A stretch of DNA of 64,000 nucleotides from CAMTWZ01 sp041749075 (GCA_041749075.1 JBGTBY010000028.1:1-64000); one strand, 5' to 3'; positions 50,437 to 60,885 are shown, numbered from the stretch's first letter. The notes: generated from the sequence alone by a model not told the origin. Program-made: numbers and translations.

Positions 50437-52629
50437 TCACGATTTTCGTCGAGGGCGTTCGCGTCTCACATCTTGATGTGATGGAGCCGCCAATTTTAAG
50501 TCAACGGTTCTGGAGGCCAAGTTCGTTTCCACAACGGTCACAGTCACTTCATCGCCAAGCTGGAATTTGCGACCTTTGCGCCGGCCGTACAGCATGTGGC
50601 GTTGGTCATCATACACATAATAATCATCCTCCATCGTGCGAACCGGAACCATTCCGTCACAATAAATGGCCTTCATGTTCACGAACAGGCCTTTTTCAAT
50701 GACGCCGGTGATGACCCCTTCAAAGGTCTCCCCGATCCGCTCAGACAGATATTCCACTTGTTTCTGCTTCACCGATTCACGTTCGGCGGTCGAAGCCATT
50801 TTTTCACGCTCGGAGCAGTGCAGACCCAAATCCTCCAATTCCGGATAACGATACCCCGGAAGTTTACTTGCATACAATTTCAGCAAGCGGTGCACAATCA
50901 CATCCGGATAACGGCGGATCGGACTCGTGAAATGCGAATAGTGCTTGAAGCCGAGTCCGAAGTGACCGATGTTTTTCGGAGAATACACGGCTTTGGCCAT
51001 CGATCGAAGCACCAATTCTTGTATTGCGTTTTGCAAGGGATGTCCTTTGATGTCGGCCAGCAACTGGTTGATCTGCTTCGGATTCACCGTGTCTTCCGTA
51101 ATCTGGAATTGGATGCCTAATGGACGCACATTCTCCGCGATGTTCAACAATTTATCGGCATTCGGCCTGTCGTGCACACGATAAAAGAACGGAAAGGAGT
51201 CTTTTCCTTTTTTGGATGAGGCTTCTCGTAATGTTTCCACATGCCAAGCCACGGTCTTGTTCGCCATCAGCATGCATTCTTCCACCAAGCGATGCGCATC
51301 AAGGCGTTCTTTCACGATCACTTCAAGCGGTTTTCCGGCCGCATCCAGCTTGAATCGGGGTTCGGGTGTATCCAAATCCACCGATCCCTCACGGAACCGT
51401 TTTGCTGTGAGCATTTTGCTGAGCGTATGAAGGTGGCGGATGTCTTCTTCCAACCAGTGCTTCCCCCCATCGATCACTTCCTGAACCTGCTCATAAGTGA
51501 AACGCTGCACCGAACGGATCACGGTCTCTTCGATCTTGTAACTCACCACTTTCCCTTTCGGAGTGATCTCCATGAAGCAGGAATAGGTAAGCTTGTCTTC
51601 ATCCGGACGCAGCGAACAAACACCGTTACTCAGCGATTCAGGCAACATCGGTATCACCCGATCCACCAGATACACACTGGTTCCGCGGGCATGCGCTTCG
51701 CGGTCGAGCACGGTTTCTTGGCGCAGATAATAGGTCACATCCGCGATATGGACACCCAATTCATAGTTTCCATCCGCATTCACCGCGATATTCAACGCAT
51801 CGTCAAAATCCTTCGCATCGTATGGATCGATCGTGAAAATGCGTTCTTTCCGCATGTCCAATCGTCGTGCGATTTCCTTCTCCGGAATATCCAGTGCGAT
51901 TTTTTCAGCATAGGCTTCCACATCCGCAGGAAAATTCCCTTCGATCTGGTTTTCGGCCAGAATGGACAGCATCGTGGCTTCATGCGTTCCGGCTTTGCCC
52001 AATACTTGGACCACTTCCGCTTGGGGCAAGGCTTTCGGATGGATCCAATCGAGCAATCGGAACGTCACATTGTCGCCGTCTTCGGCATTCATGGTTTGGT
52101 CAGGATGCACAAAAAACTCGGTATCGGCGATGCCTTCGTTCGGTTCGATATAACAAACCCCTTTGGCCCGGACCATGGTGCCTACCATCAATCGCCCGCT
52201 GCGCTCACGCACGTCAATCACGGCGCCTTCGAACCGGCCTTGGTCTTTACCCAATATTTTGATGCGGACTTTATCGCCTGGCAAGGCCGTCAACATTTTT
52301 TTGCGGGGGATGCGGATGTCGTCTGGATATCCGGACACCGACACAAACCCTACGCCATGCCTGTTCACATCCATGAATCCTTCCAAATGACTTACGGCTG
52401 GTGCTTCAGGATCTACCTCGAGGCGACGAATTTGTCCGGATGCATTCAGTTTGATGACTTTCCGCTCAGATAACGTGAGCAACATTTTTTGCAACCGCTT
52501 GCGCTCGCGGGGCTGTGTCATTTGTAAGGCGCCGGCTATGAGTTCCTGAGGAACAAAGGTATCCGGGTTATGATCGAGCAACTCCAAAATGAGGTGCTCA
52601 AGGTCGTTCTGTTTCTTTTTCTTTCCCAT
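50437..52629 (-). CDS. rnr: ribonuclease R
   Basis: 730 residues. Order: N-terminal winged helix (DLEHLILELLDHNPDTFVPQ), cold-shock domains (FMDVNRHGVGFVSVSG), the RNB catalytic domain with DPYDAKDFDDALNIAV and YLVDRVIPMLPESLSNGVCS, LRPDEDKLTYSC, and a C-terminal S1 domain (EGVITGVIEKGLFVNMKAIY), ending in a basic tail (RRERPRRKS). It degrades structured RNA 3' to 5'. The catalytic acidic residues are intact. It lies 9 bases after tamB and before the barrel fusion gene. Confidence 0.96.
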   Translation of the reverse strand: MGKKKKQNDLEHLILELLDHNPDTFVPQELIAGALQMTQPRERKRLQKMLLTLSERKVIKLNASGQIRRLEVDPEAPAVSHLEGFMDVNRHGVGFVSVSGYPDDIRIPRKKMLTALPGDKVRIKILGKDQGRFEGAVIDVRERSGRLMVGTMVRAKGVCYIEPNEGIADTEFFVHPDQTMNAEDGDNVTFRLLDWIHPKALPQAEVVQVLGKAGTHEATMLSILAENQIEGNFPADVEAYAEKIALDIPEKEIARRLDMRKERIFTIDPYDAKDFDDALNIAVNADGNYELGVHIADVTYYLRQETVLDREAHARGTSVYLVDRVIPMLPESLSNGVCSLRPDEDKLTYSCFMEITPKGKVVSYKIEETVIRSVQRFTYEQVQEVIDGGKHWLEEDIRHLHTLSKMLTAKRFREGSVDLDTPEPRFKLDAAGKPLEVIVKERLDAHRLVEECMLMANKTVAWHVETLREASSKKGKDSFPFFYRVHDRPNADKLLNIAENVRPLGIQFQITEDTVNPKQINQLLADIKGHPLQNAIQELVLRSMAKAVYSPKNIGHFGLGFKHYSHFTSPIRRYPDVIVHRLLKLYASKLPGYRYPELEDLGLHCSEREKMASTAERESVKQKQVEYLSERIGETFEGVITGVIEKGLFVNMKAIYCDGMVPVRTMEDDYYVYDDQRHMLYGRRKGRKFQLGDEVTVTVVETNLASRTVDLKLAAPSHQDVRRERPRRKS

Positions 52630-52638
52630 AAATAAATC

Positions 52639-55600
52639 CTACCGCAATGCGGTGTTCGTTGAATCGGGATTCGATTGACTGTCACTGCCGAAGAATCGAC
52701 GGATCGAACCCCAAATGCGCTGTCTGAATTCGCGCCATGTGTTGAATTGGAATGCGGCTTCTAGCCCCACTCCGTTAATGTTGACATTCTGATTCTGATT
52801 GAGCTCGGCCAAGGTCGGATCCCGACGATGGAAGACTTCGATCGACAATGCCCGGTTGATCTGATACGAAACACCGAAATCACCTAAACTCGCGCCTCCT
52901 TGTTGTCCACCTTGAACGCTCTGGCTGAACTGGCTCTCGCCTCTGAGGACCAACCGATCGTTGAACAATCGTATAGCCACGCCGATGTCGGTTTGATCGA
53001 ATCCGGAGAAATTGAAATCCACATCCAGAAAACTCAATCTGGAATTGATGAGAGAGTTCACTTGGCTGGATAGCAATTGACCCAACCCACGTGTCTGAAG
53101 ATTTCCGGTCAATTCACCATAGTCACCTACTTCTGTTTGATTCGGTGGCAAGAATCCGCCGGTGAACAGCAAACTTGTGGCTTGGATGAGTTTCTGCTCC
53201 TCGCTGTTCAATGTGGTGAGTTCGGTCGAATTCTGCGTGATGTCGATCGCATTCGGAAATTCGAAGTAGAAATCGTTCTGGATTGATTGCAAGGTTCCGG
53301 TGATGGACAAAATCAAATCCACCGGAATTCGTTGTGTTCCAGTTTCAAGATCGCTGCCTGGACTCAGAATCCGGATATCCGGGCGTGACCGATACGCAGC
53401 CAACACATTCAATCGAGCATTGTCGGCCGGCCCTTCCCATACAATGGTTCCCCCATCGCGCAGGTCGAACCGCCTCACAAAAATGTCACCAGCTACAAAC
53501 GTGTAATCCCCTTGGTTCACGTTAAAGGTCCCGAACACGTTGAATTGTTCATCTTCCATGCGGATCTGCACTGAGCCACTCCCTTGGGCGTTCAGGATCT
53601 CACCGGTGAGTGGATCGAACACCAATTGCACGGTTGAGCCTTGAGGAGCGAAAAACGATAGGTTCAGCGTGAACAGTTCCACAAAGCGACTGCCGGATGC
53701 GACAACCGGCGCCGCGTTAGGTAGCGGAGTCGGCGTCGTGGTTGGTACGGCTCGACTCACATACACACTGTCGAATGAGGACACGAATTCCAAGAAACGG
53801 GATTGTTCTTCCACACTTGTCGCATCCAAGAACGGAATCGCGATTCGGGATGCGGCATTGGTCACAATCTGTCCACGAGTTTGCAAATACGGAGCGGAAG
53901 TTCGCCCAGTGAGAGATATCGTTCCTGTTCCTGAAGCCACTCCATAGAACGGCACTTCCGGGGTGAAGGTGTTGTTCAGGAATTGCAAGTTGGTCATCAC
54001 CATGGTGATATCGATTTCCTTATCCGGCTTGAAATCATTGAAATCAAGTCGACCCGTGAGTTGACCACGTCCACCAAAGCGATCGGTCAATTGCACATCT
54101 TCCAGAACGAGCCCACCTTTTCGGCTCACACGGAACGGTCCCGAAGCTCGATAATCTGTGAATAGGAAATAGGGAACCACCCGAGCTTGTTGAATATTGA
54201 ACCGAGCATCGAAATCAAAATAGCTGAATGTGCCTCTGAGCCATCCATTTCCCTGCACCGATCCTTCAATCGTCTGAAACAGATCCGCATTGAACAGATT
54301 GATGATCCACAAATCGGCACGTTTCACATCCAGATTCATCACAAACGTGCTGTCGGCACGTCCCTCCAATTCCGAGGCGTACACATAACCGGAAATGTCG
54401 ATGTCGTTCCCACGGCTACCCGTACGCTTCATTTCTTCGGCGTATTTGGTCGAATCGGTACGAATCATTAATTGCGTATCGAAGCGACCGAATTCCGGAT
54501 TTAATCGACTCGTAAAGGTCAAATCGCCCATCGGACGTTCATTTACCAGAAACCGATCGACATCGATCCGTCCATTGATGGATGGATCCGCTGCCAAGTC
54601 TTTGGTCGAGAACAAAGCGTTCAAGGTGCCCGCGAATCGGAATCGTCCGCCGATCAGATTTGACAATCGACCCAAATTCACGTTTTCCAATTTGTAAATC
54701 ATCGAATCGGCTTTGTTCGAACTCAGCCGTCCAGCGATATCGATGATTTGATCATCGTTGTACAAAAACAAATCGATGACGTCGATATTCCCTTTTCTGT
54801 CGCGTATGATCTTCGGCTTACCCGGCGATTCCCAAACGTAATTCTGGTTGCTGAATCGAAATTCATCGATGGTCACCGTCAAGTTGGAATCACCCAATGC
54901 GGCGGTCATGGAGTTGCGAAGTTGGTTGTTCTGTCCGATCCGATTCGCCCGTTGATTCACTTTCAAGGTATCGTCCAGCAAATAGGTATCCAGTTGATAC
55001 TCCCGCATTTCAAAATTGCCGACTTTCATCAATCCCGCGGCCAATTGCATCCGAAATTGGGAATACTCATTCAAATCCTGCATATATCGAAACTGGGCCG
55101 AAACTTGAAGATTTGACCGTTCCGTTCGGATGTTGCCCACAATGATGCTGTCTCCACGGATGCCGCCATTGATCAGTAAACGATCCGGTGTGGCATTCAC
55201 CAGCAGATTCACTTCAGACCGACTCGCCAATGGAGGCAACATAGGCGCGTACGCATTCAACAATCGAAGATCTTTCAAGGTCGCCTCTACGGTGATCTGC
55301 ACATCCTCCAAGCTGGTATTGATCCGTCTTGTCGCTAAAGAAGTCGGTTCTTGCAATAAGAATTGTTGCTTGGCTTGGTCGGTGAGCCAACGCGCCCAGT
55401 ACAATCCCATGGCACCGAATTGATCGAGTCGGATGTCGCCTGAAATGGTCGCATCCGCCACATTGCTTGTAAATCGCAGGGTTCGGATCTCCTGATCCGG
55501 TGAATCCAGATCCACATACAACTGATGCGCTTTTTGCTTCACCCCTCCCACAACCGCGCGATCCACATCAAAACTGAACGAACCATACAAGCTATCCACA

Positions 55601-57165
55601 CGACTGCCGCGCAGGGCGAGTTGATAACGAAGATCCAAGTCGGTTTGGGCTAGTCCAGATCCTGGCAGAAACGCCAACACATCCACTTCCTTACCAGATC
55701 CCTTCACGTCGACCCTAGGCTCATCTCCACTCAGATTCACCCTGGCCACCAGATCCAGATCCGATTTAAGCGAGTGAAGCTCCATCACAAACTCGTATAC
55801 ATCGCTCTTCCCATTCATTTCCAAGCCCGCGCTATCGATTCGAACAGCATTGATTTCCGATTGTCGAATGTCGATGGATGCGGATGAGACCAATTGCCGC
55901 ACATCAGGTCCCAATGCCGCAATCGTGAACGTGCCATTGATGTCTGATATCGGAAGATCATCGCGGATGCGCCTCGTATCGATATCCCTGAACGTGCCTC
56001 TCGAGTTCAATGTCACGCTGTCCGCCCAATCCATTCGTCCGATATAGGTCATCATCCCGGCAACTGAGCGGATGGTGATGTTCGATTCCGATCGAGTCGC
56101 ATCCCCTGAAAACACGCCACTGATCGTCGCTCTGGGAAACGACGTTACGGCCACCCAATCAGCCAACTCCTTGGAGTTCACGGATGCGTTTCGAAGTCGA
56201 ACCTCATAGACAAGCTTACTCGGATCCAAAGGATGCAATAACGTGGCATCCGTCTGAATCCTCATCGATTTATAGGCCACATTCAGGTCGCGGATTTCGA
56301 AACCCGATCCGGTTCCGTTCGCCAAACCTTGGATCTTCACAGGCTCTGTTAGGTCTGGAATCGACGCATGCACCCAAGTCCAATCGTTCGGTACAATGGT
56401 GGATGTGTCCACAGCCACTTTCCAAACCGGCAAACTATCTAAGAACATATCGCCAACCACGCCGAAGCGAAGTTGGGAATTCGCATGATCCAAACGGATG
56501 GCATTGAATTCCAGGAAACGAAGATCTCGATAAAACTGTCCGGAGAGCTGAAACGGTTGCTCACTGAACGATGGTAGATTGAACGTCAGATTCGACACAT
56601 CCGCAAAGGATTTCTCCGGACCCACTTCCGCAAACGTGTGCAGCTGGATGTTCCGAATATCGAGCGTGTCCCAAATGATATGTGAATTCGCCAGGGTCAC
56701 ATTCGGAAACTCGAACGTCCACTTCCCTACCGGACGATCCTCCACATTCTCTTGAGGAATCGCCGTTCTTGTGAGAGCATCACGCAGGGTCGAATCGGCG
56801 TTCACATACAGTTGGTCGGCAATGAGGGATCGAATACGGATGCGGTTCTGGCTCACATCCGCATAGGAAACAGACAACGACAGACTTTTCAGATGGATGA
56901 GAGTGTCGGGATGGGTGACGATGATATCTCTTATCACCGCATTCAAGGGCAATGTGCCCGAGATTGACCCGATTCGAATCTGACCATTGTAGGTTTGCTC
57001 AAGCCATTGGTTCGCCTTGAATGTGATGTACCGTTTGGTGACATTCATCTGAAGCAAACCGAACCCTACCACGATCAAAATCACAGACGCGAACAAGCCG
57101 ATCAGAACCACACCTTTGATGGTCTTCCACGTGTAAAAAATCCAGCGTAGAGTACGTTGTTTCAT
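52639..57165 (-). CDS. tamB: TamB-like translocation/assembly and lipid-transport protein
   Basis: 1508 residues from the ATG at 57165 (a TTG two codons earlier overlaps aroB). One N-terminal membrane anchor (IKGVVLIGLFASVILIVVGF) is followed by a very long run of beta-strand repeats (AsmA/TamB type) and the C-terminal DUF490 domain: GTFNVNQGDYTFVAGDIFVR, RFDLRDGGTIVWEGPADNAR, QSQVNSLINSRLSFLDVDFN-type segments. TamB family proteins form a periplasm-spanning groove for phospholipid transport. The partner TamA is not encoded next to it; the nearby barrel protein (47307) is not a normal TamA (no POTRA domains seen). Confidence 0.9.
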   Translation of the reverse strand: MKQRTLRWIFYTWKTIKGVVLIGLFASVILIVVGFGLLQMNVTKRYITFKANQWLEQTYNGQIRIGSISGTLPLNAVIRDIIVTHPDTLIHLKSLSLSVSYADVSQNRIRIRSLIADQLYVNADSTLRDALTRTAIPQENVEDRPVGKWTFEFPNVTLANSHIIWDTLDIRNIQLHTFAEVGPEKSFADVSNLTFNLPSFSEQPFQLSGQFYRDLRFLEFNAIRLDHANSQLRFGVVGDMFLDSLPVWKVAVDTSTIVPNDWTWVHASIPDLTEPVKIQGLANGTGSGFEIRDLNVAYKSMRIQTDATLLHPLDPSKLVYEVRLRNASVNSKELADWVAVTSFPRATISGVFSGDATRSESNITIRSVAGMMTYIGRMDWADSVTLNSRGTFRDIDTRRIRDDLPISDINGTFTIAALGPDVRQLVSSASIDIRQSEINAVRIDSAGLEMNGKSDVYEFVMELHSLKSDLDLVARVNLSGDEPRVDVKGSGKEVDVLAFLPGSGLAQTDLDLRYQLALRGSRVDSLYGSFSFDVDRAVVGGVKQKAHQLYVDLDSPDQEIRTLRFTSNVADATISGDIRLDQFGAMGLYWARWLTDQAKQQFLLQEPTSLATRRINTSLEDVQITVEATLKDLRLLNAYAPMLPPLASRSEVNLLVNATPDRLLINGGIRGDSIIVGNIRTERSNLQVSAQFRYMQDLNEYSQFRMQLAAGLMKVGNFEMREYQLDTYLLDDTLKVNQRANRIGQNNQLRNSMTAALGDSNLTVTIDEFRFSNQNYVWESPGKPKIIRDRKGNIDVIDLFLYNDDQIIDIAGRLSSNKADSMIYKLENVNLGRLSNLIGGRFRFAGTLNALFSTKDLAADPSINGRIDVDRFLVNERPMGDLTFTSRLNPEFGRFDTQLMIRTDSTKYAEEMKRTGSRGNDIDISGYVYASELEGRADSTFVMNLDVKRADLWIINLFNADLFQTIEGSVQGNGWLRGTFSYFDFDARFNIQQARVVPYFLFTDYRASGPFRVSRKGGLVLEDVQLTDRFGGRGQLTGRLDFNDFKPDKEIDITMVMTNLQFLNNTFTPEVPFYGVASGTGTISLTGRTSAPYLQTRGQIVTNAASRIAIPFLDATSVEEQSRFLEFVSSFDSVYVSRAVPTTTPTPLPNAAPVVASGSRFVELFTLNLSFFAPQGSTVQLVFDPLTGEILNAQGSGSVQIRMEDEQFNVFGTFNVNQGDYTFVAGDIFVRRFDLRDGGTIVWEGPADNARLNVLAAYRSRPDIRILSPGSDLETGTQRIPVDLILSITGTLQSIQNDFYFEFPNAIDITQNSTELTTLNSEEQKLIQATSLLFTGGFLPPNQTEVGDYGELTGNLQTRGLGQLLSSQVNSLINSRLSFLDVDFNFSGFDQTDIGVAIRLFNDRLVLRGESQFSQSVQGGQQGGASLGDFGVSYQINRALSIEVFHRRDPTLAELNQNQNVNINGVGLEAAFQFNTWREFRQRIWGSIRRFFGSDSQSNPDSTNTALR

Positions 57166-57167
57166 TC

Positions 57168-58244
57168 TCAAGACGAATGAGCAGCCCGCAATGCGGAAAT
57201 CCAGGCTTGCTCTAGTTCTTTTGGTGCGTCCACTTCCTGTATGAACGGCATTCCCGGCCGTTCCACCAATATAAAGCGTATCGACGCACCTTTTATTTTC
57301 TTATCCATGTACATCGCTTGGATCAATTCGGGGATTTTAGCCTCCAAACCGCTCATATCCAGACGAAACATGGCTTTGTGACGAAGCAACACATCCGGAT
57401 CCACATCCTGTTTGAGCGACTTCCCGAAGTAGGCGGCAGCCAACATCCCCACATACACGGCCTCACCGTGAGCGAAACGGGTGTAATTCGTCACGGCTTC
57501 CAAGGCATGTCCAAATGTGTGTCCATAGTTCAAAAACGCACGGATACCCTGTTCCAATTCATCCTGTTCCACAGTATTTGCTTTGAACCGAGCGCTGCGC
57601 GATATGATGTCGGTCCAATCGGTGAGCGTTGTGTAATCCGTGTCCAATAAACTCGGATCGAAAATCATACCATATTTCAGGATTTCGCCCAATCCGCAAC
57701 GGATTTCCCGTGATGGCAATGTGGACAAGAAATCAGTATCCATCACAATGTGGTCGGCTTGATAGAACGCACCGATCAGATTTTTGCCGGATGGGTGATT
57801 CACGCCGGTTTTCCCGCCGATACTGCTATCCACCATGGCCAATAGTGTGGTGGGAATATGGATGAGGGGAAGTCCTCGCAAACAGGCAGACGCCACGAAT
57901 CCAGCCAGATCTCCAACCACACCACCACCGATCGCCAATACCGGCGTTCCACGACGCACTCCGCTCCGCAAGAGTCCGTCGATCAGGATGCCGGCTTGCT
58001 CCCAGGATTTCGATGTCTCGCCCTGAGGCACCGTCTGTAGCCGCATCGACAATCCGGTTTCTTGGATGATGGATTCGATTCTCGAGCCATGCAAACCCCA
58101 AACGGTCGCATCGGCGATGACCGCCACCGACTTGGATTGAACACCTGACAAGATTTCCTTCACAGATTGAATACTATTGGAGCCCAATACGATAGATGTC
58201 GTATGTTCTCTTGATGTGCGAAGTTGAAAATGTTCAGAGTGCAT
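57168..58244 (-). CDS. aroB: 3-dehydroquinate synthase
   Basis: 358 residues. Second step of the shikimate pathway, cyclising DAHP using NAD+. Signatures: TVPQGETSKSWEQAGIL, the cofactor motif LAIGGGVVGDLAGFVASACL, the metal site IPTTLLAMVDSSIGGKTGVN, RCGLGEILKYGMI and LNYGHTFGHALEA with metal-ligand His. All landmarks are present. Coupled to aroK upstream (11-base overlap) and followed within 2 bases by tamB. Confidence 0.96.
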   Translation of the reverse strand: MHSEHFQLRTSREHTTSIVLGSNSIQSVKEILSGVQSKSVAVIADATVWGLHGSRIESIIQETGLSMRLQTVPQGETSKSWEQAGILIDGLLRSGVRRGTPVLAIGGGVVGDLAGFVASACLRGLPLIHIPTTLLAMVDSSIGGKTGVNHPSGKNLIGAFYQADHIVMDTDFLSTLPSREIRCGLGEILKYGMIFDPSLLDTDYTTLTDWTDIISRSARFKANTVEQDELEQGIRAFLNYGHTFGHALEAVTNYTRFAHGEAVYVGMLAAAYFGKSLKQDVDPDVLLRHKAMFRLDMSGLEAKIPELIQAMYMDKKIKGASIRFILVERPGMPFIQEVDAPKELEQAWISALRAAHSS

Positions 58245-58752
58245 GAGATTTCAATAAGGTAGACAGACGTTTTGCCGATCGTTGAGGATACCACTTCGGA
58301 TTCGGTTCGAACGTGATGTGAGCCGTCGAATACAACGGAACGCGGCGTTCATATAAGGCGGACAGTGATTTCATTGCGGCTTCCGGATCATGGCCGACCA
58401 ACGGGCGACGCGAGTCGTTCAGAACGCGGTCTAGGATCACCTCAAACCGGGGCTTGATCCAAACCAATACATTTTCTTGTTTCAGCGATTCGGCATGCTC
58501 CACGGAACGGATGGCGCCACCACCGAGTGATAAGATCCGATTCGGAGTGGATGTCAACTCATTCAGACAGTCCGATTCCAATTCACGGAACTGTGCTTCG
58601 CCCCCATCCGCGAAAATTTCTGGGATACTCATGCCAGCACGTTGAACAATCACCGTATCCAAATCCACGAAATCGAGTTTCATTTCTTTGGCACACAATC
58701 GACCAAGTTTGCTTTTTCCAGCACCCATAAATCCGCAGAATATATATCGCAT
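58234..58752 (-). CDS. aroK: shikimate kinase
   Basis: 172 residues. Small NMP-kinase fold: Walker A IFCGFMGAGKSKLGRLCAKE, the shikimate-binding DLDTVIVQRAG (Asp-Leu-Asp), EIFADGGEAQFRELE, LSLGGGAI, and the lid RRPLVGHDPEAA. It phosphorylates shikimate at the 3-OH. aroK-aroB are adjacent, as is common. Overlaps: one base with rqcH upstream, 11 bases with aroB. Confidence 0.95.
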   Translation of the reverse strand: MRYIFCGFMGAGKSKLGRLCAKEMKLDFVDLDTVIVQRAGMSIPEIFADGGEAQFRELESDCLNELTSTPNRILSLGGGAIRSVEHAESLKQENVLVWIKPRFEVILDRVLNDSRRPLVGHDPEAAMKSLSALYERRVPLYSTAHITFEPNPKWYPQRSAKRLSTLLKSHAL

Positions 58753-60224
58753 TATCCGCCTTGTTCGGGTTTCACCATGAGTACTTCCTCACGATCCACC
58801 AACACCAATCCGGCCGGGGCTCCTTTCGGTTTTCTCACATATTTTCGTTGCGTCAAGATAACGGGAACCAAGGAACTTCCCTTCTGCTTGGAGTACCAGG
58901 CCGCGATTCCTGCAACTTTTTCGAGCACAGCCATGGGTGGACGCACCGTGCGTTTTTTCATCCTCACAATCACATGGCTTCCGGCACTGCCTCGAGCATG
59001 CATCCACAGGTCGTCCTTATGAGCCAATCGCAGCATGTCGTCGTTGCTTTGCGCGTTCTTCCCGATCCAGATCTCATATCCCGAAATCTCCATGGTACGG
59101 TAGGGCACTTTCACCTGGTCTTCGCCCCCCGAATCGAATCCGGTCCGGTTCAAGACAGACGAATTCGCTTTCACCCACTTCTCCAATTCCGACCCGAAGC
59201 GAATCGGTTCAAGCACATTTAAGGCCTTATCGACCTCCTCAAAACGTATTTTCGTTTCGATGAGGCGGGATTTGGCCATCTCCACGGCCGTCCTCGATTC
59301 CTTCGCTTTGGCGAAATACCATTCAGCGGATGCAGGAATTCCGGCTCCTTTTTTTAGGGGGATGTCGACCGATTCACCATCCTTCATCCAATCTTCAACT
59401 GCAAGTGTCTCTTGGTCGGATGGAAGACGTTCATGCGCCCTCGACATCAACAGATGCCCATATCGTTCATACGTGGCGGCACGGTCCAATCCGGCAGGAT
59501 GTGCGGACAGTTGATCCATCATGTGGGCGAGTCCGCCGTGTAGTTTCGTAAGTCGGTCTGTGAGCGAGCGTTTCCTATGCTCGAAGGTGCGGTCGTGTAC
59601 ATGGGCGAAGAACACATCCCGAACGCCTTCATTGATGTCGGAATACGTTTTGAGTCGCACGCCTGGCAGAAATTCCTCCCCCGCCAAGCTGAACCCATAT
59701 CCGTCGATCCAGCTCGGCTGCGGCCGATTCAAGATCTGCCCAAGCGCCTCCATCCCCACCTTCCTCGGCATCAGGCTCGTCGGCTTCGCCGCCGGAACCG
59801 GCTCGGGCGCCGGCTTACCCGCCCACAATTGGTTTCGCTTAAACGATTCGGCAATCACTCCCTCCCTCACATGAAACGCATTGGCCTTCGACGTGTAACA
59901 CTGCAACAACAGCACCTCGCCCGAGTTCATGAACAAACTCAGCAAACGGTCGCGATCAGCCAACTCGATGCGCGCCAAGCGCTGACCATTCATCCCACTA
60001 AAAAAAGATTTGACGTTCGAGCTTGGGGCATCCCGGTAGGTCGACAAAAATACCGCCGTGGCCGCCGGATCCGTGGAAAACATCAGTTGCCTGGGCTCGT
60101 TACCCACAAGAAATCGAATCTCAAGAAGATGCTTACGGACGGTGATCGCACTAATAAATTCCGCCCCCTGCAAGTTTCCCTTGAGAGAGTCAGCCAAATG
60201 CAGTAACGTGTAGTAGTTGTTCAT
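58752..60224 (-). CDS. rqcH: NFACT-family ribosome quality control protein (RqcH/FbpA-like)
   Basis: 490 residues. The C-terminal NFACT-R domain reads YRTMEISGYEIWIGKNAQSN, then DDMLRLAHKDDLWMHARGSA, GSHVIVRM, with WYSKQKGSSLVPVILTQRKY and VRKPKGAPAGLV. The N-terminal NFACT-N domain and a central coiled-coil (TAVEMAKSRLIETKIRFEEV) complete the architecture. RqcH homologues bind split 50S subunits and add C-terminal alanine tails to stalled peptides; older labels call them fibronectin-binding proteins. It starts the leftward run to the barrel protein. Confidence 0.9.
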   Translation of the reverse strand: MNNYYTLLHLADSLKGNLQGAEFISAITVRKHLLEIRFLVGNEPRQLMFSTDPAATAVFLSTYRDAPSSNVKSFFSGMNGQRLARIELADRDRLLSLFMNSGEVLLLQCYTSKANAFHVREGVIAESFKRNQLWAGKPAPEPVPAAKPTSLMPRKVGMEALGQILNRPQPSWIDGYGFSLAGEEFLPGVRLKTYSDINEGVRDVFFAHVHDRTFEHRKRSLTDRLTKLHGGLAHMMDQLSAHPAGLDRAATYERYGHLLMSRAHERLPSDQETLAVEDWMKDGESVDIPLKKGAGIPASAEWYFAKAKESRTAVEMAKSRLIETKIRFEEVDKALNVLEPIRFGSELEKWVKANSSVLNRTGFDSGGEDQVKVPYRTMEISGYEIWIGKNAQSNDDMLRLAHKDDLWMHARGSAGSHVIVRMKKRTVRPPMAVLEKVAGIAAWYSKQKGSSLVPVILTQRKYVRKPKGAPAGLVLVDREEVLMVKPEQGG

Positions 60225-60253
60225 TTTAGCCGGACAGGTTCAGCAATCAACCT

Positions 60254-60883
60254 ATGAAGTATCCTATATTCAATTCGTTCATCAAGCATATCCAAAATGA
60301 GTTGCAACGGCGCAACATCCGCACCGAAACCTTCACCCAATGGAATGAATCGGTCTTGAACGCGACCGGCTTGGAAATCGGCATCCCGCTGTCGGATCAT
60401 TCCAAACTGATCAAGCTCACCACCATCCATTTCGATTGGGATGTGTTCCGTGAAGGTACGCTTGCCGGACAGCTTCCCGGCATGGACAAACACCCCTTGC
60501 TCAAAAAAAACAGCAACCTTTCCTCCTTGGTGGAACCGGGGATGGATGTGGAAGTGACGTGGCAATTCGATGTGAGCGCGTTCATGGGCCTGCGAAACCG
60601 CGTGGAAGCGTCCAGCAACTGGATGGAAGGCTTCACCAAGCGTTTGCAAGAAACCTATCCGCACGACGAGGCCATCACCCGTTGGCATGTGGAGATCGAA
60701 GGCGATGAGAACGGCCGCTATTTGGCGGTGATGAGTCTGATCACGTATCTCACGGTCCATTTCGACCACGTGAAGGATTTGAACGAAGTGCATAATGTCT
60801 CCACCAGGGCTCTGCAACGCATTCTGATCCGAACCAACCGCATCCTTCAGATGGCCGATGAAGTGGCCATCAAAGCCGCATAA
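60254..60883 (+). CDS. conserved-looking protein of unknown function
   Basis: 209 residues, no signal peptide or membrane segment, so cytosolic. Seen in it: IKHIQNELQRRNIRTETF, FDWDVFREGTLAGQLPGMDK, EPGMDVEVTWQFDVSAF, NGRYLAVMSLITYLTVHFDH, then VSTRALQRILIRTNRIL. The second half looks alpha-helical. I do not recognise the family. It is a single-gene unit divergent from rqcH (29 bases between starts) and followed by a strong terminator, so it has its own promoter in that short gap or one inside rqcH. Its codon use looks like its neighbours. Confidence 0.7.
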   Translation: MKYPIFNSFIKHIQNELQRRNIRTETFTQWNESVLNATGLEIGIPLSDHSKLIKLTTIHFDWDVFREGTLAGQLPGMDKHPLLKKNSNLSSLVEPGMDVEVTWQFDVSAFMGLRNRVEASSNWMEGFTKRLQETYPHDEAITRWHVEIEGDENGRYLAVMSLITYLTVHFDHVKDLNEVHNVSTRALQRILIRTNRILQMADEVAIKAA

Positions 60884-60885
60884 AC

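Noticed and set aside
51241..52473. 410-residue open frame on the plus strand
   Set aside because: Antisense to rnr, with Phe/His/Arg-rich composition and no recognisable motif.
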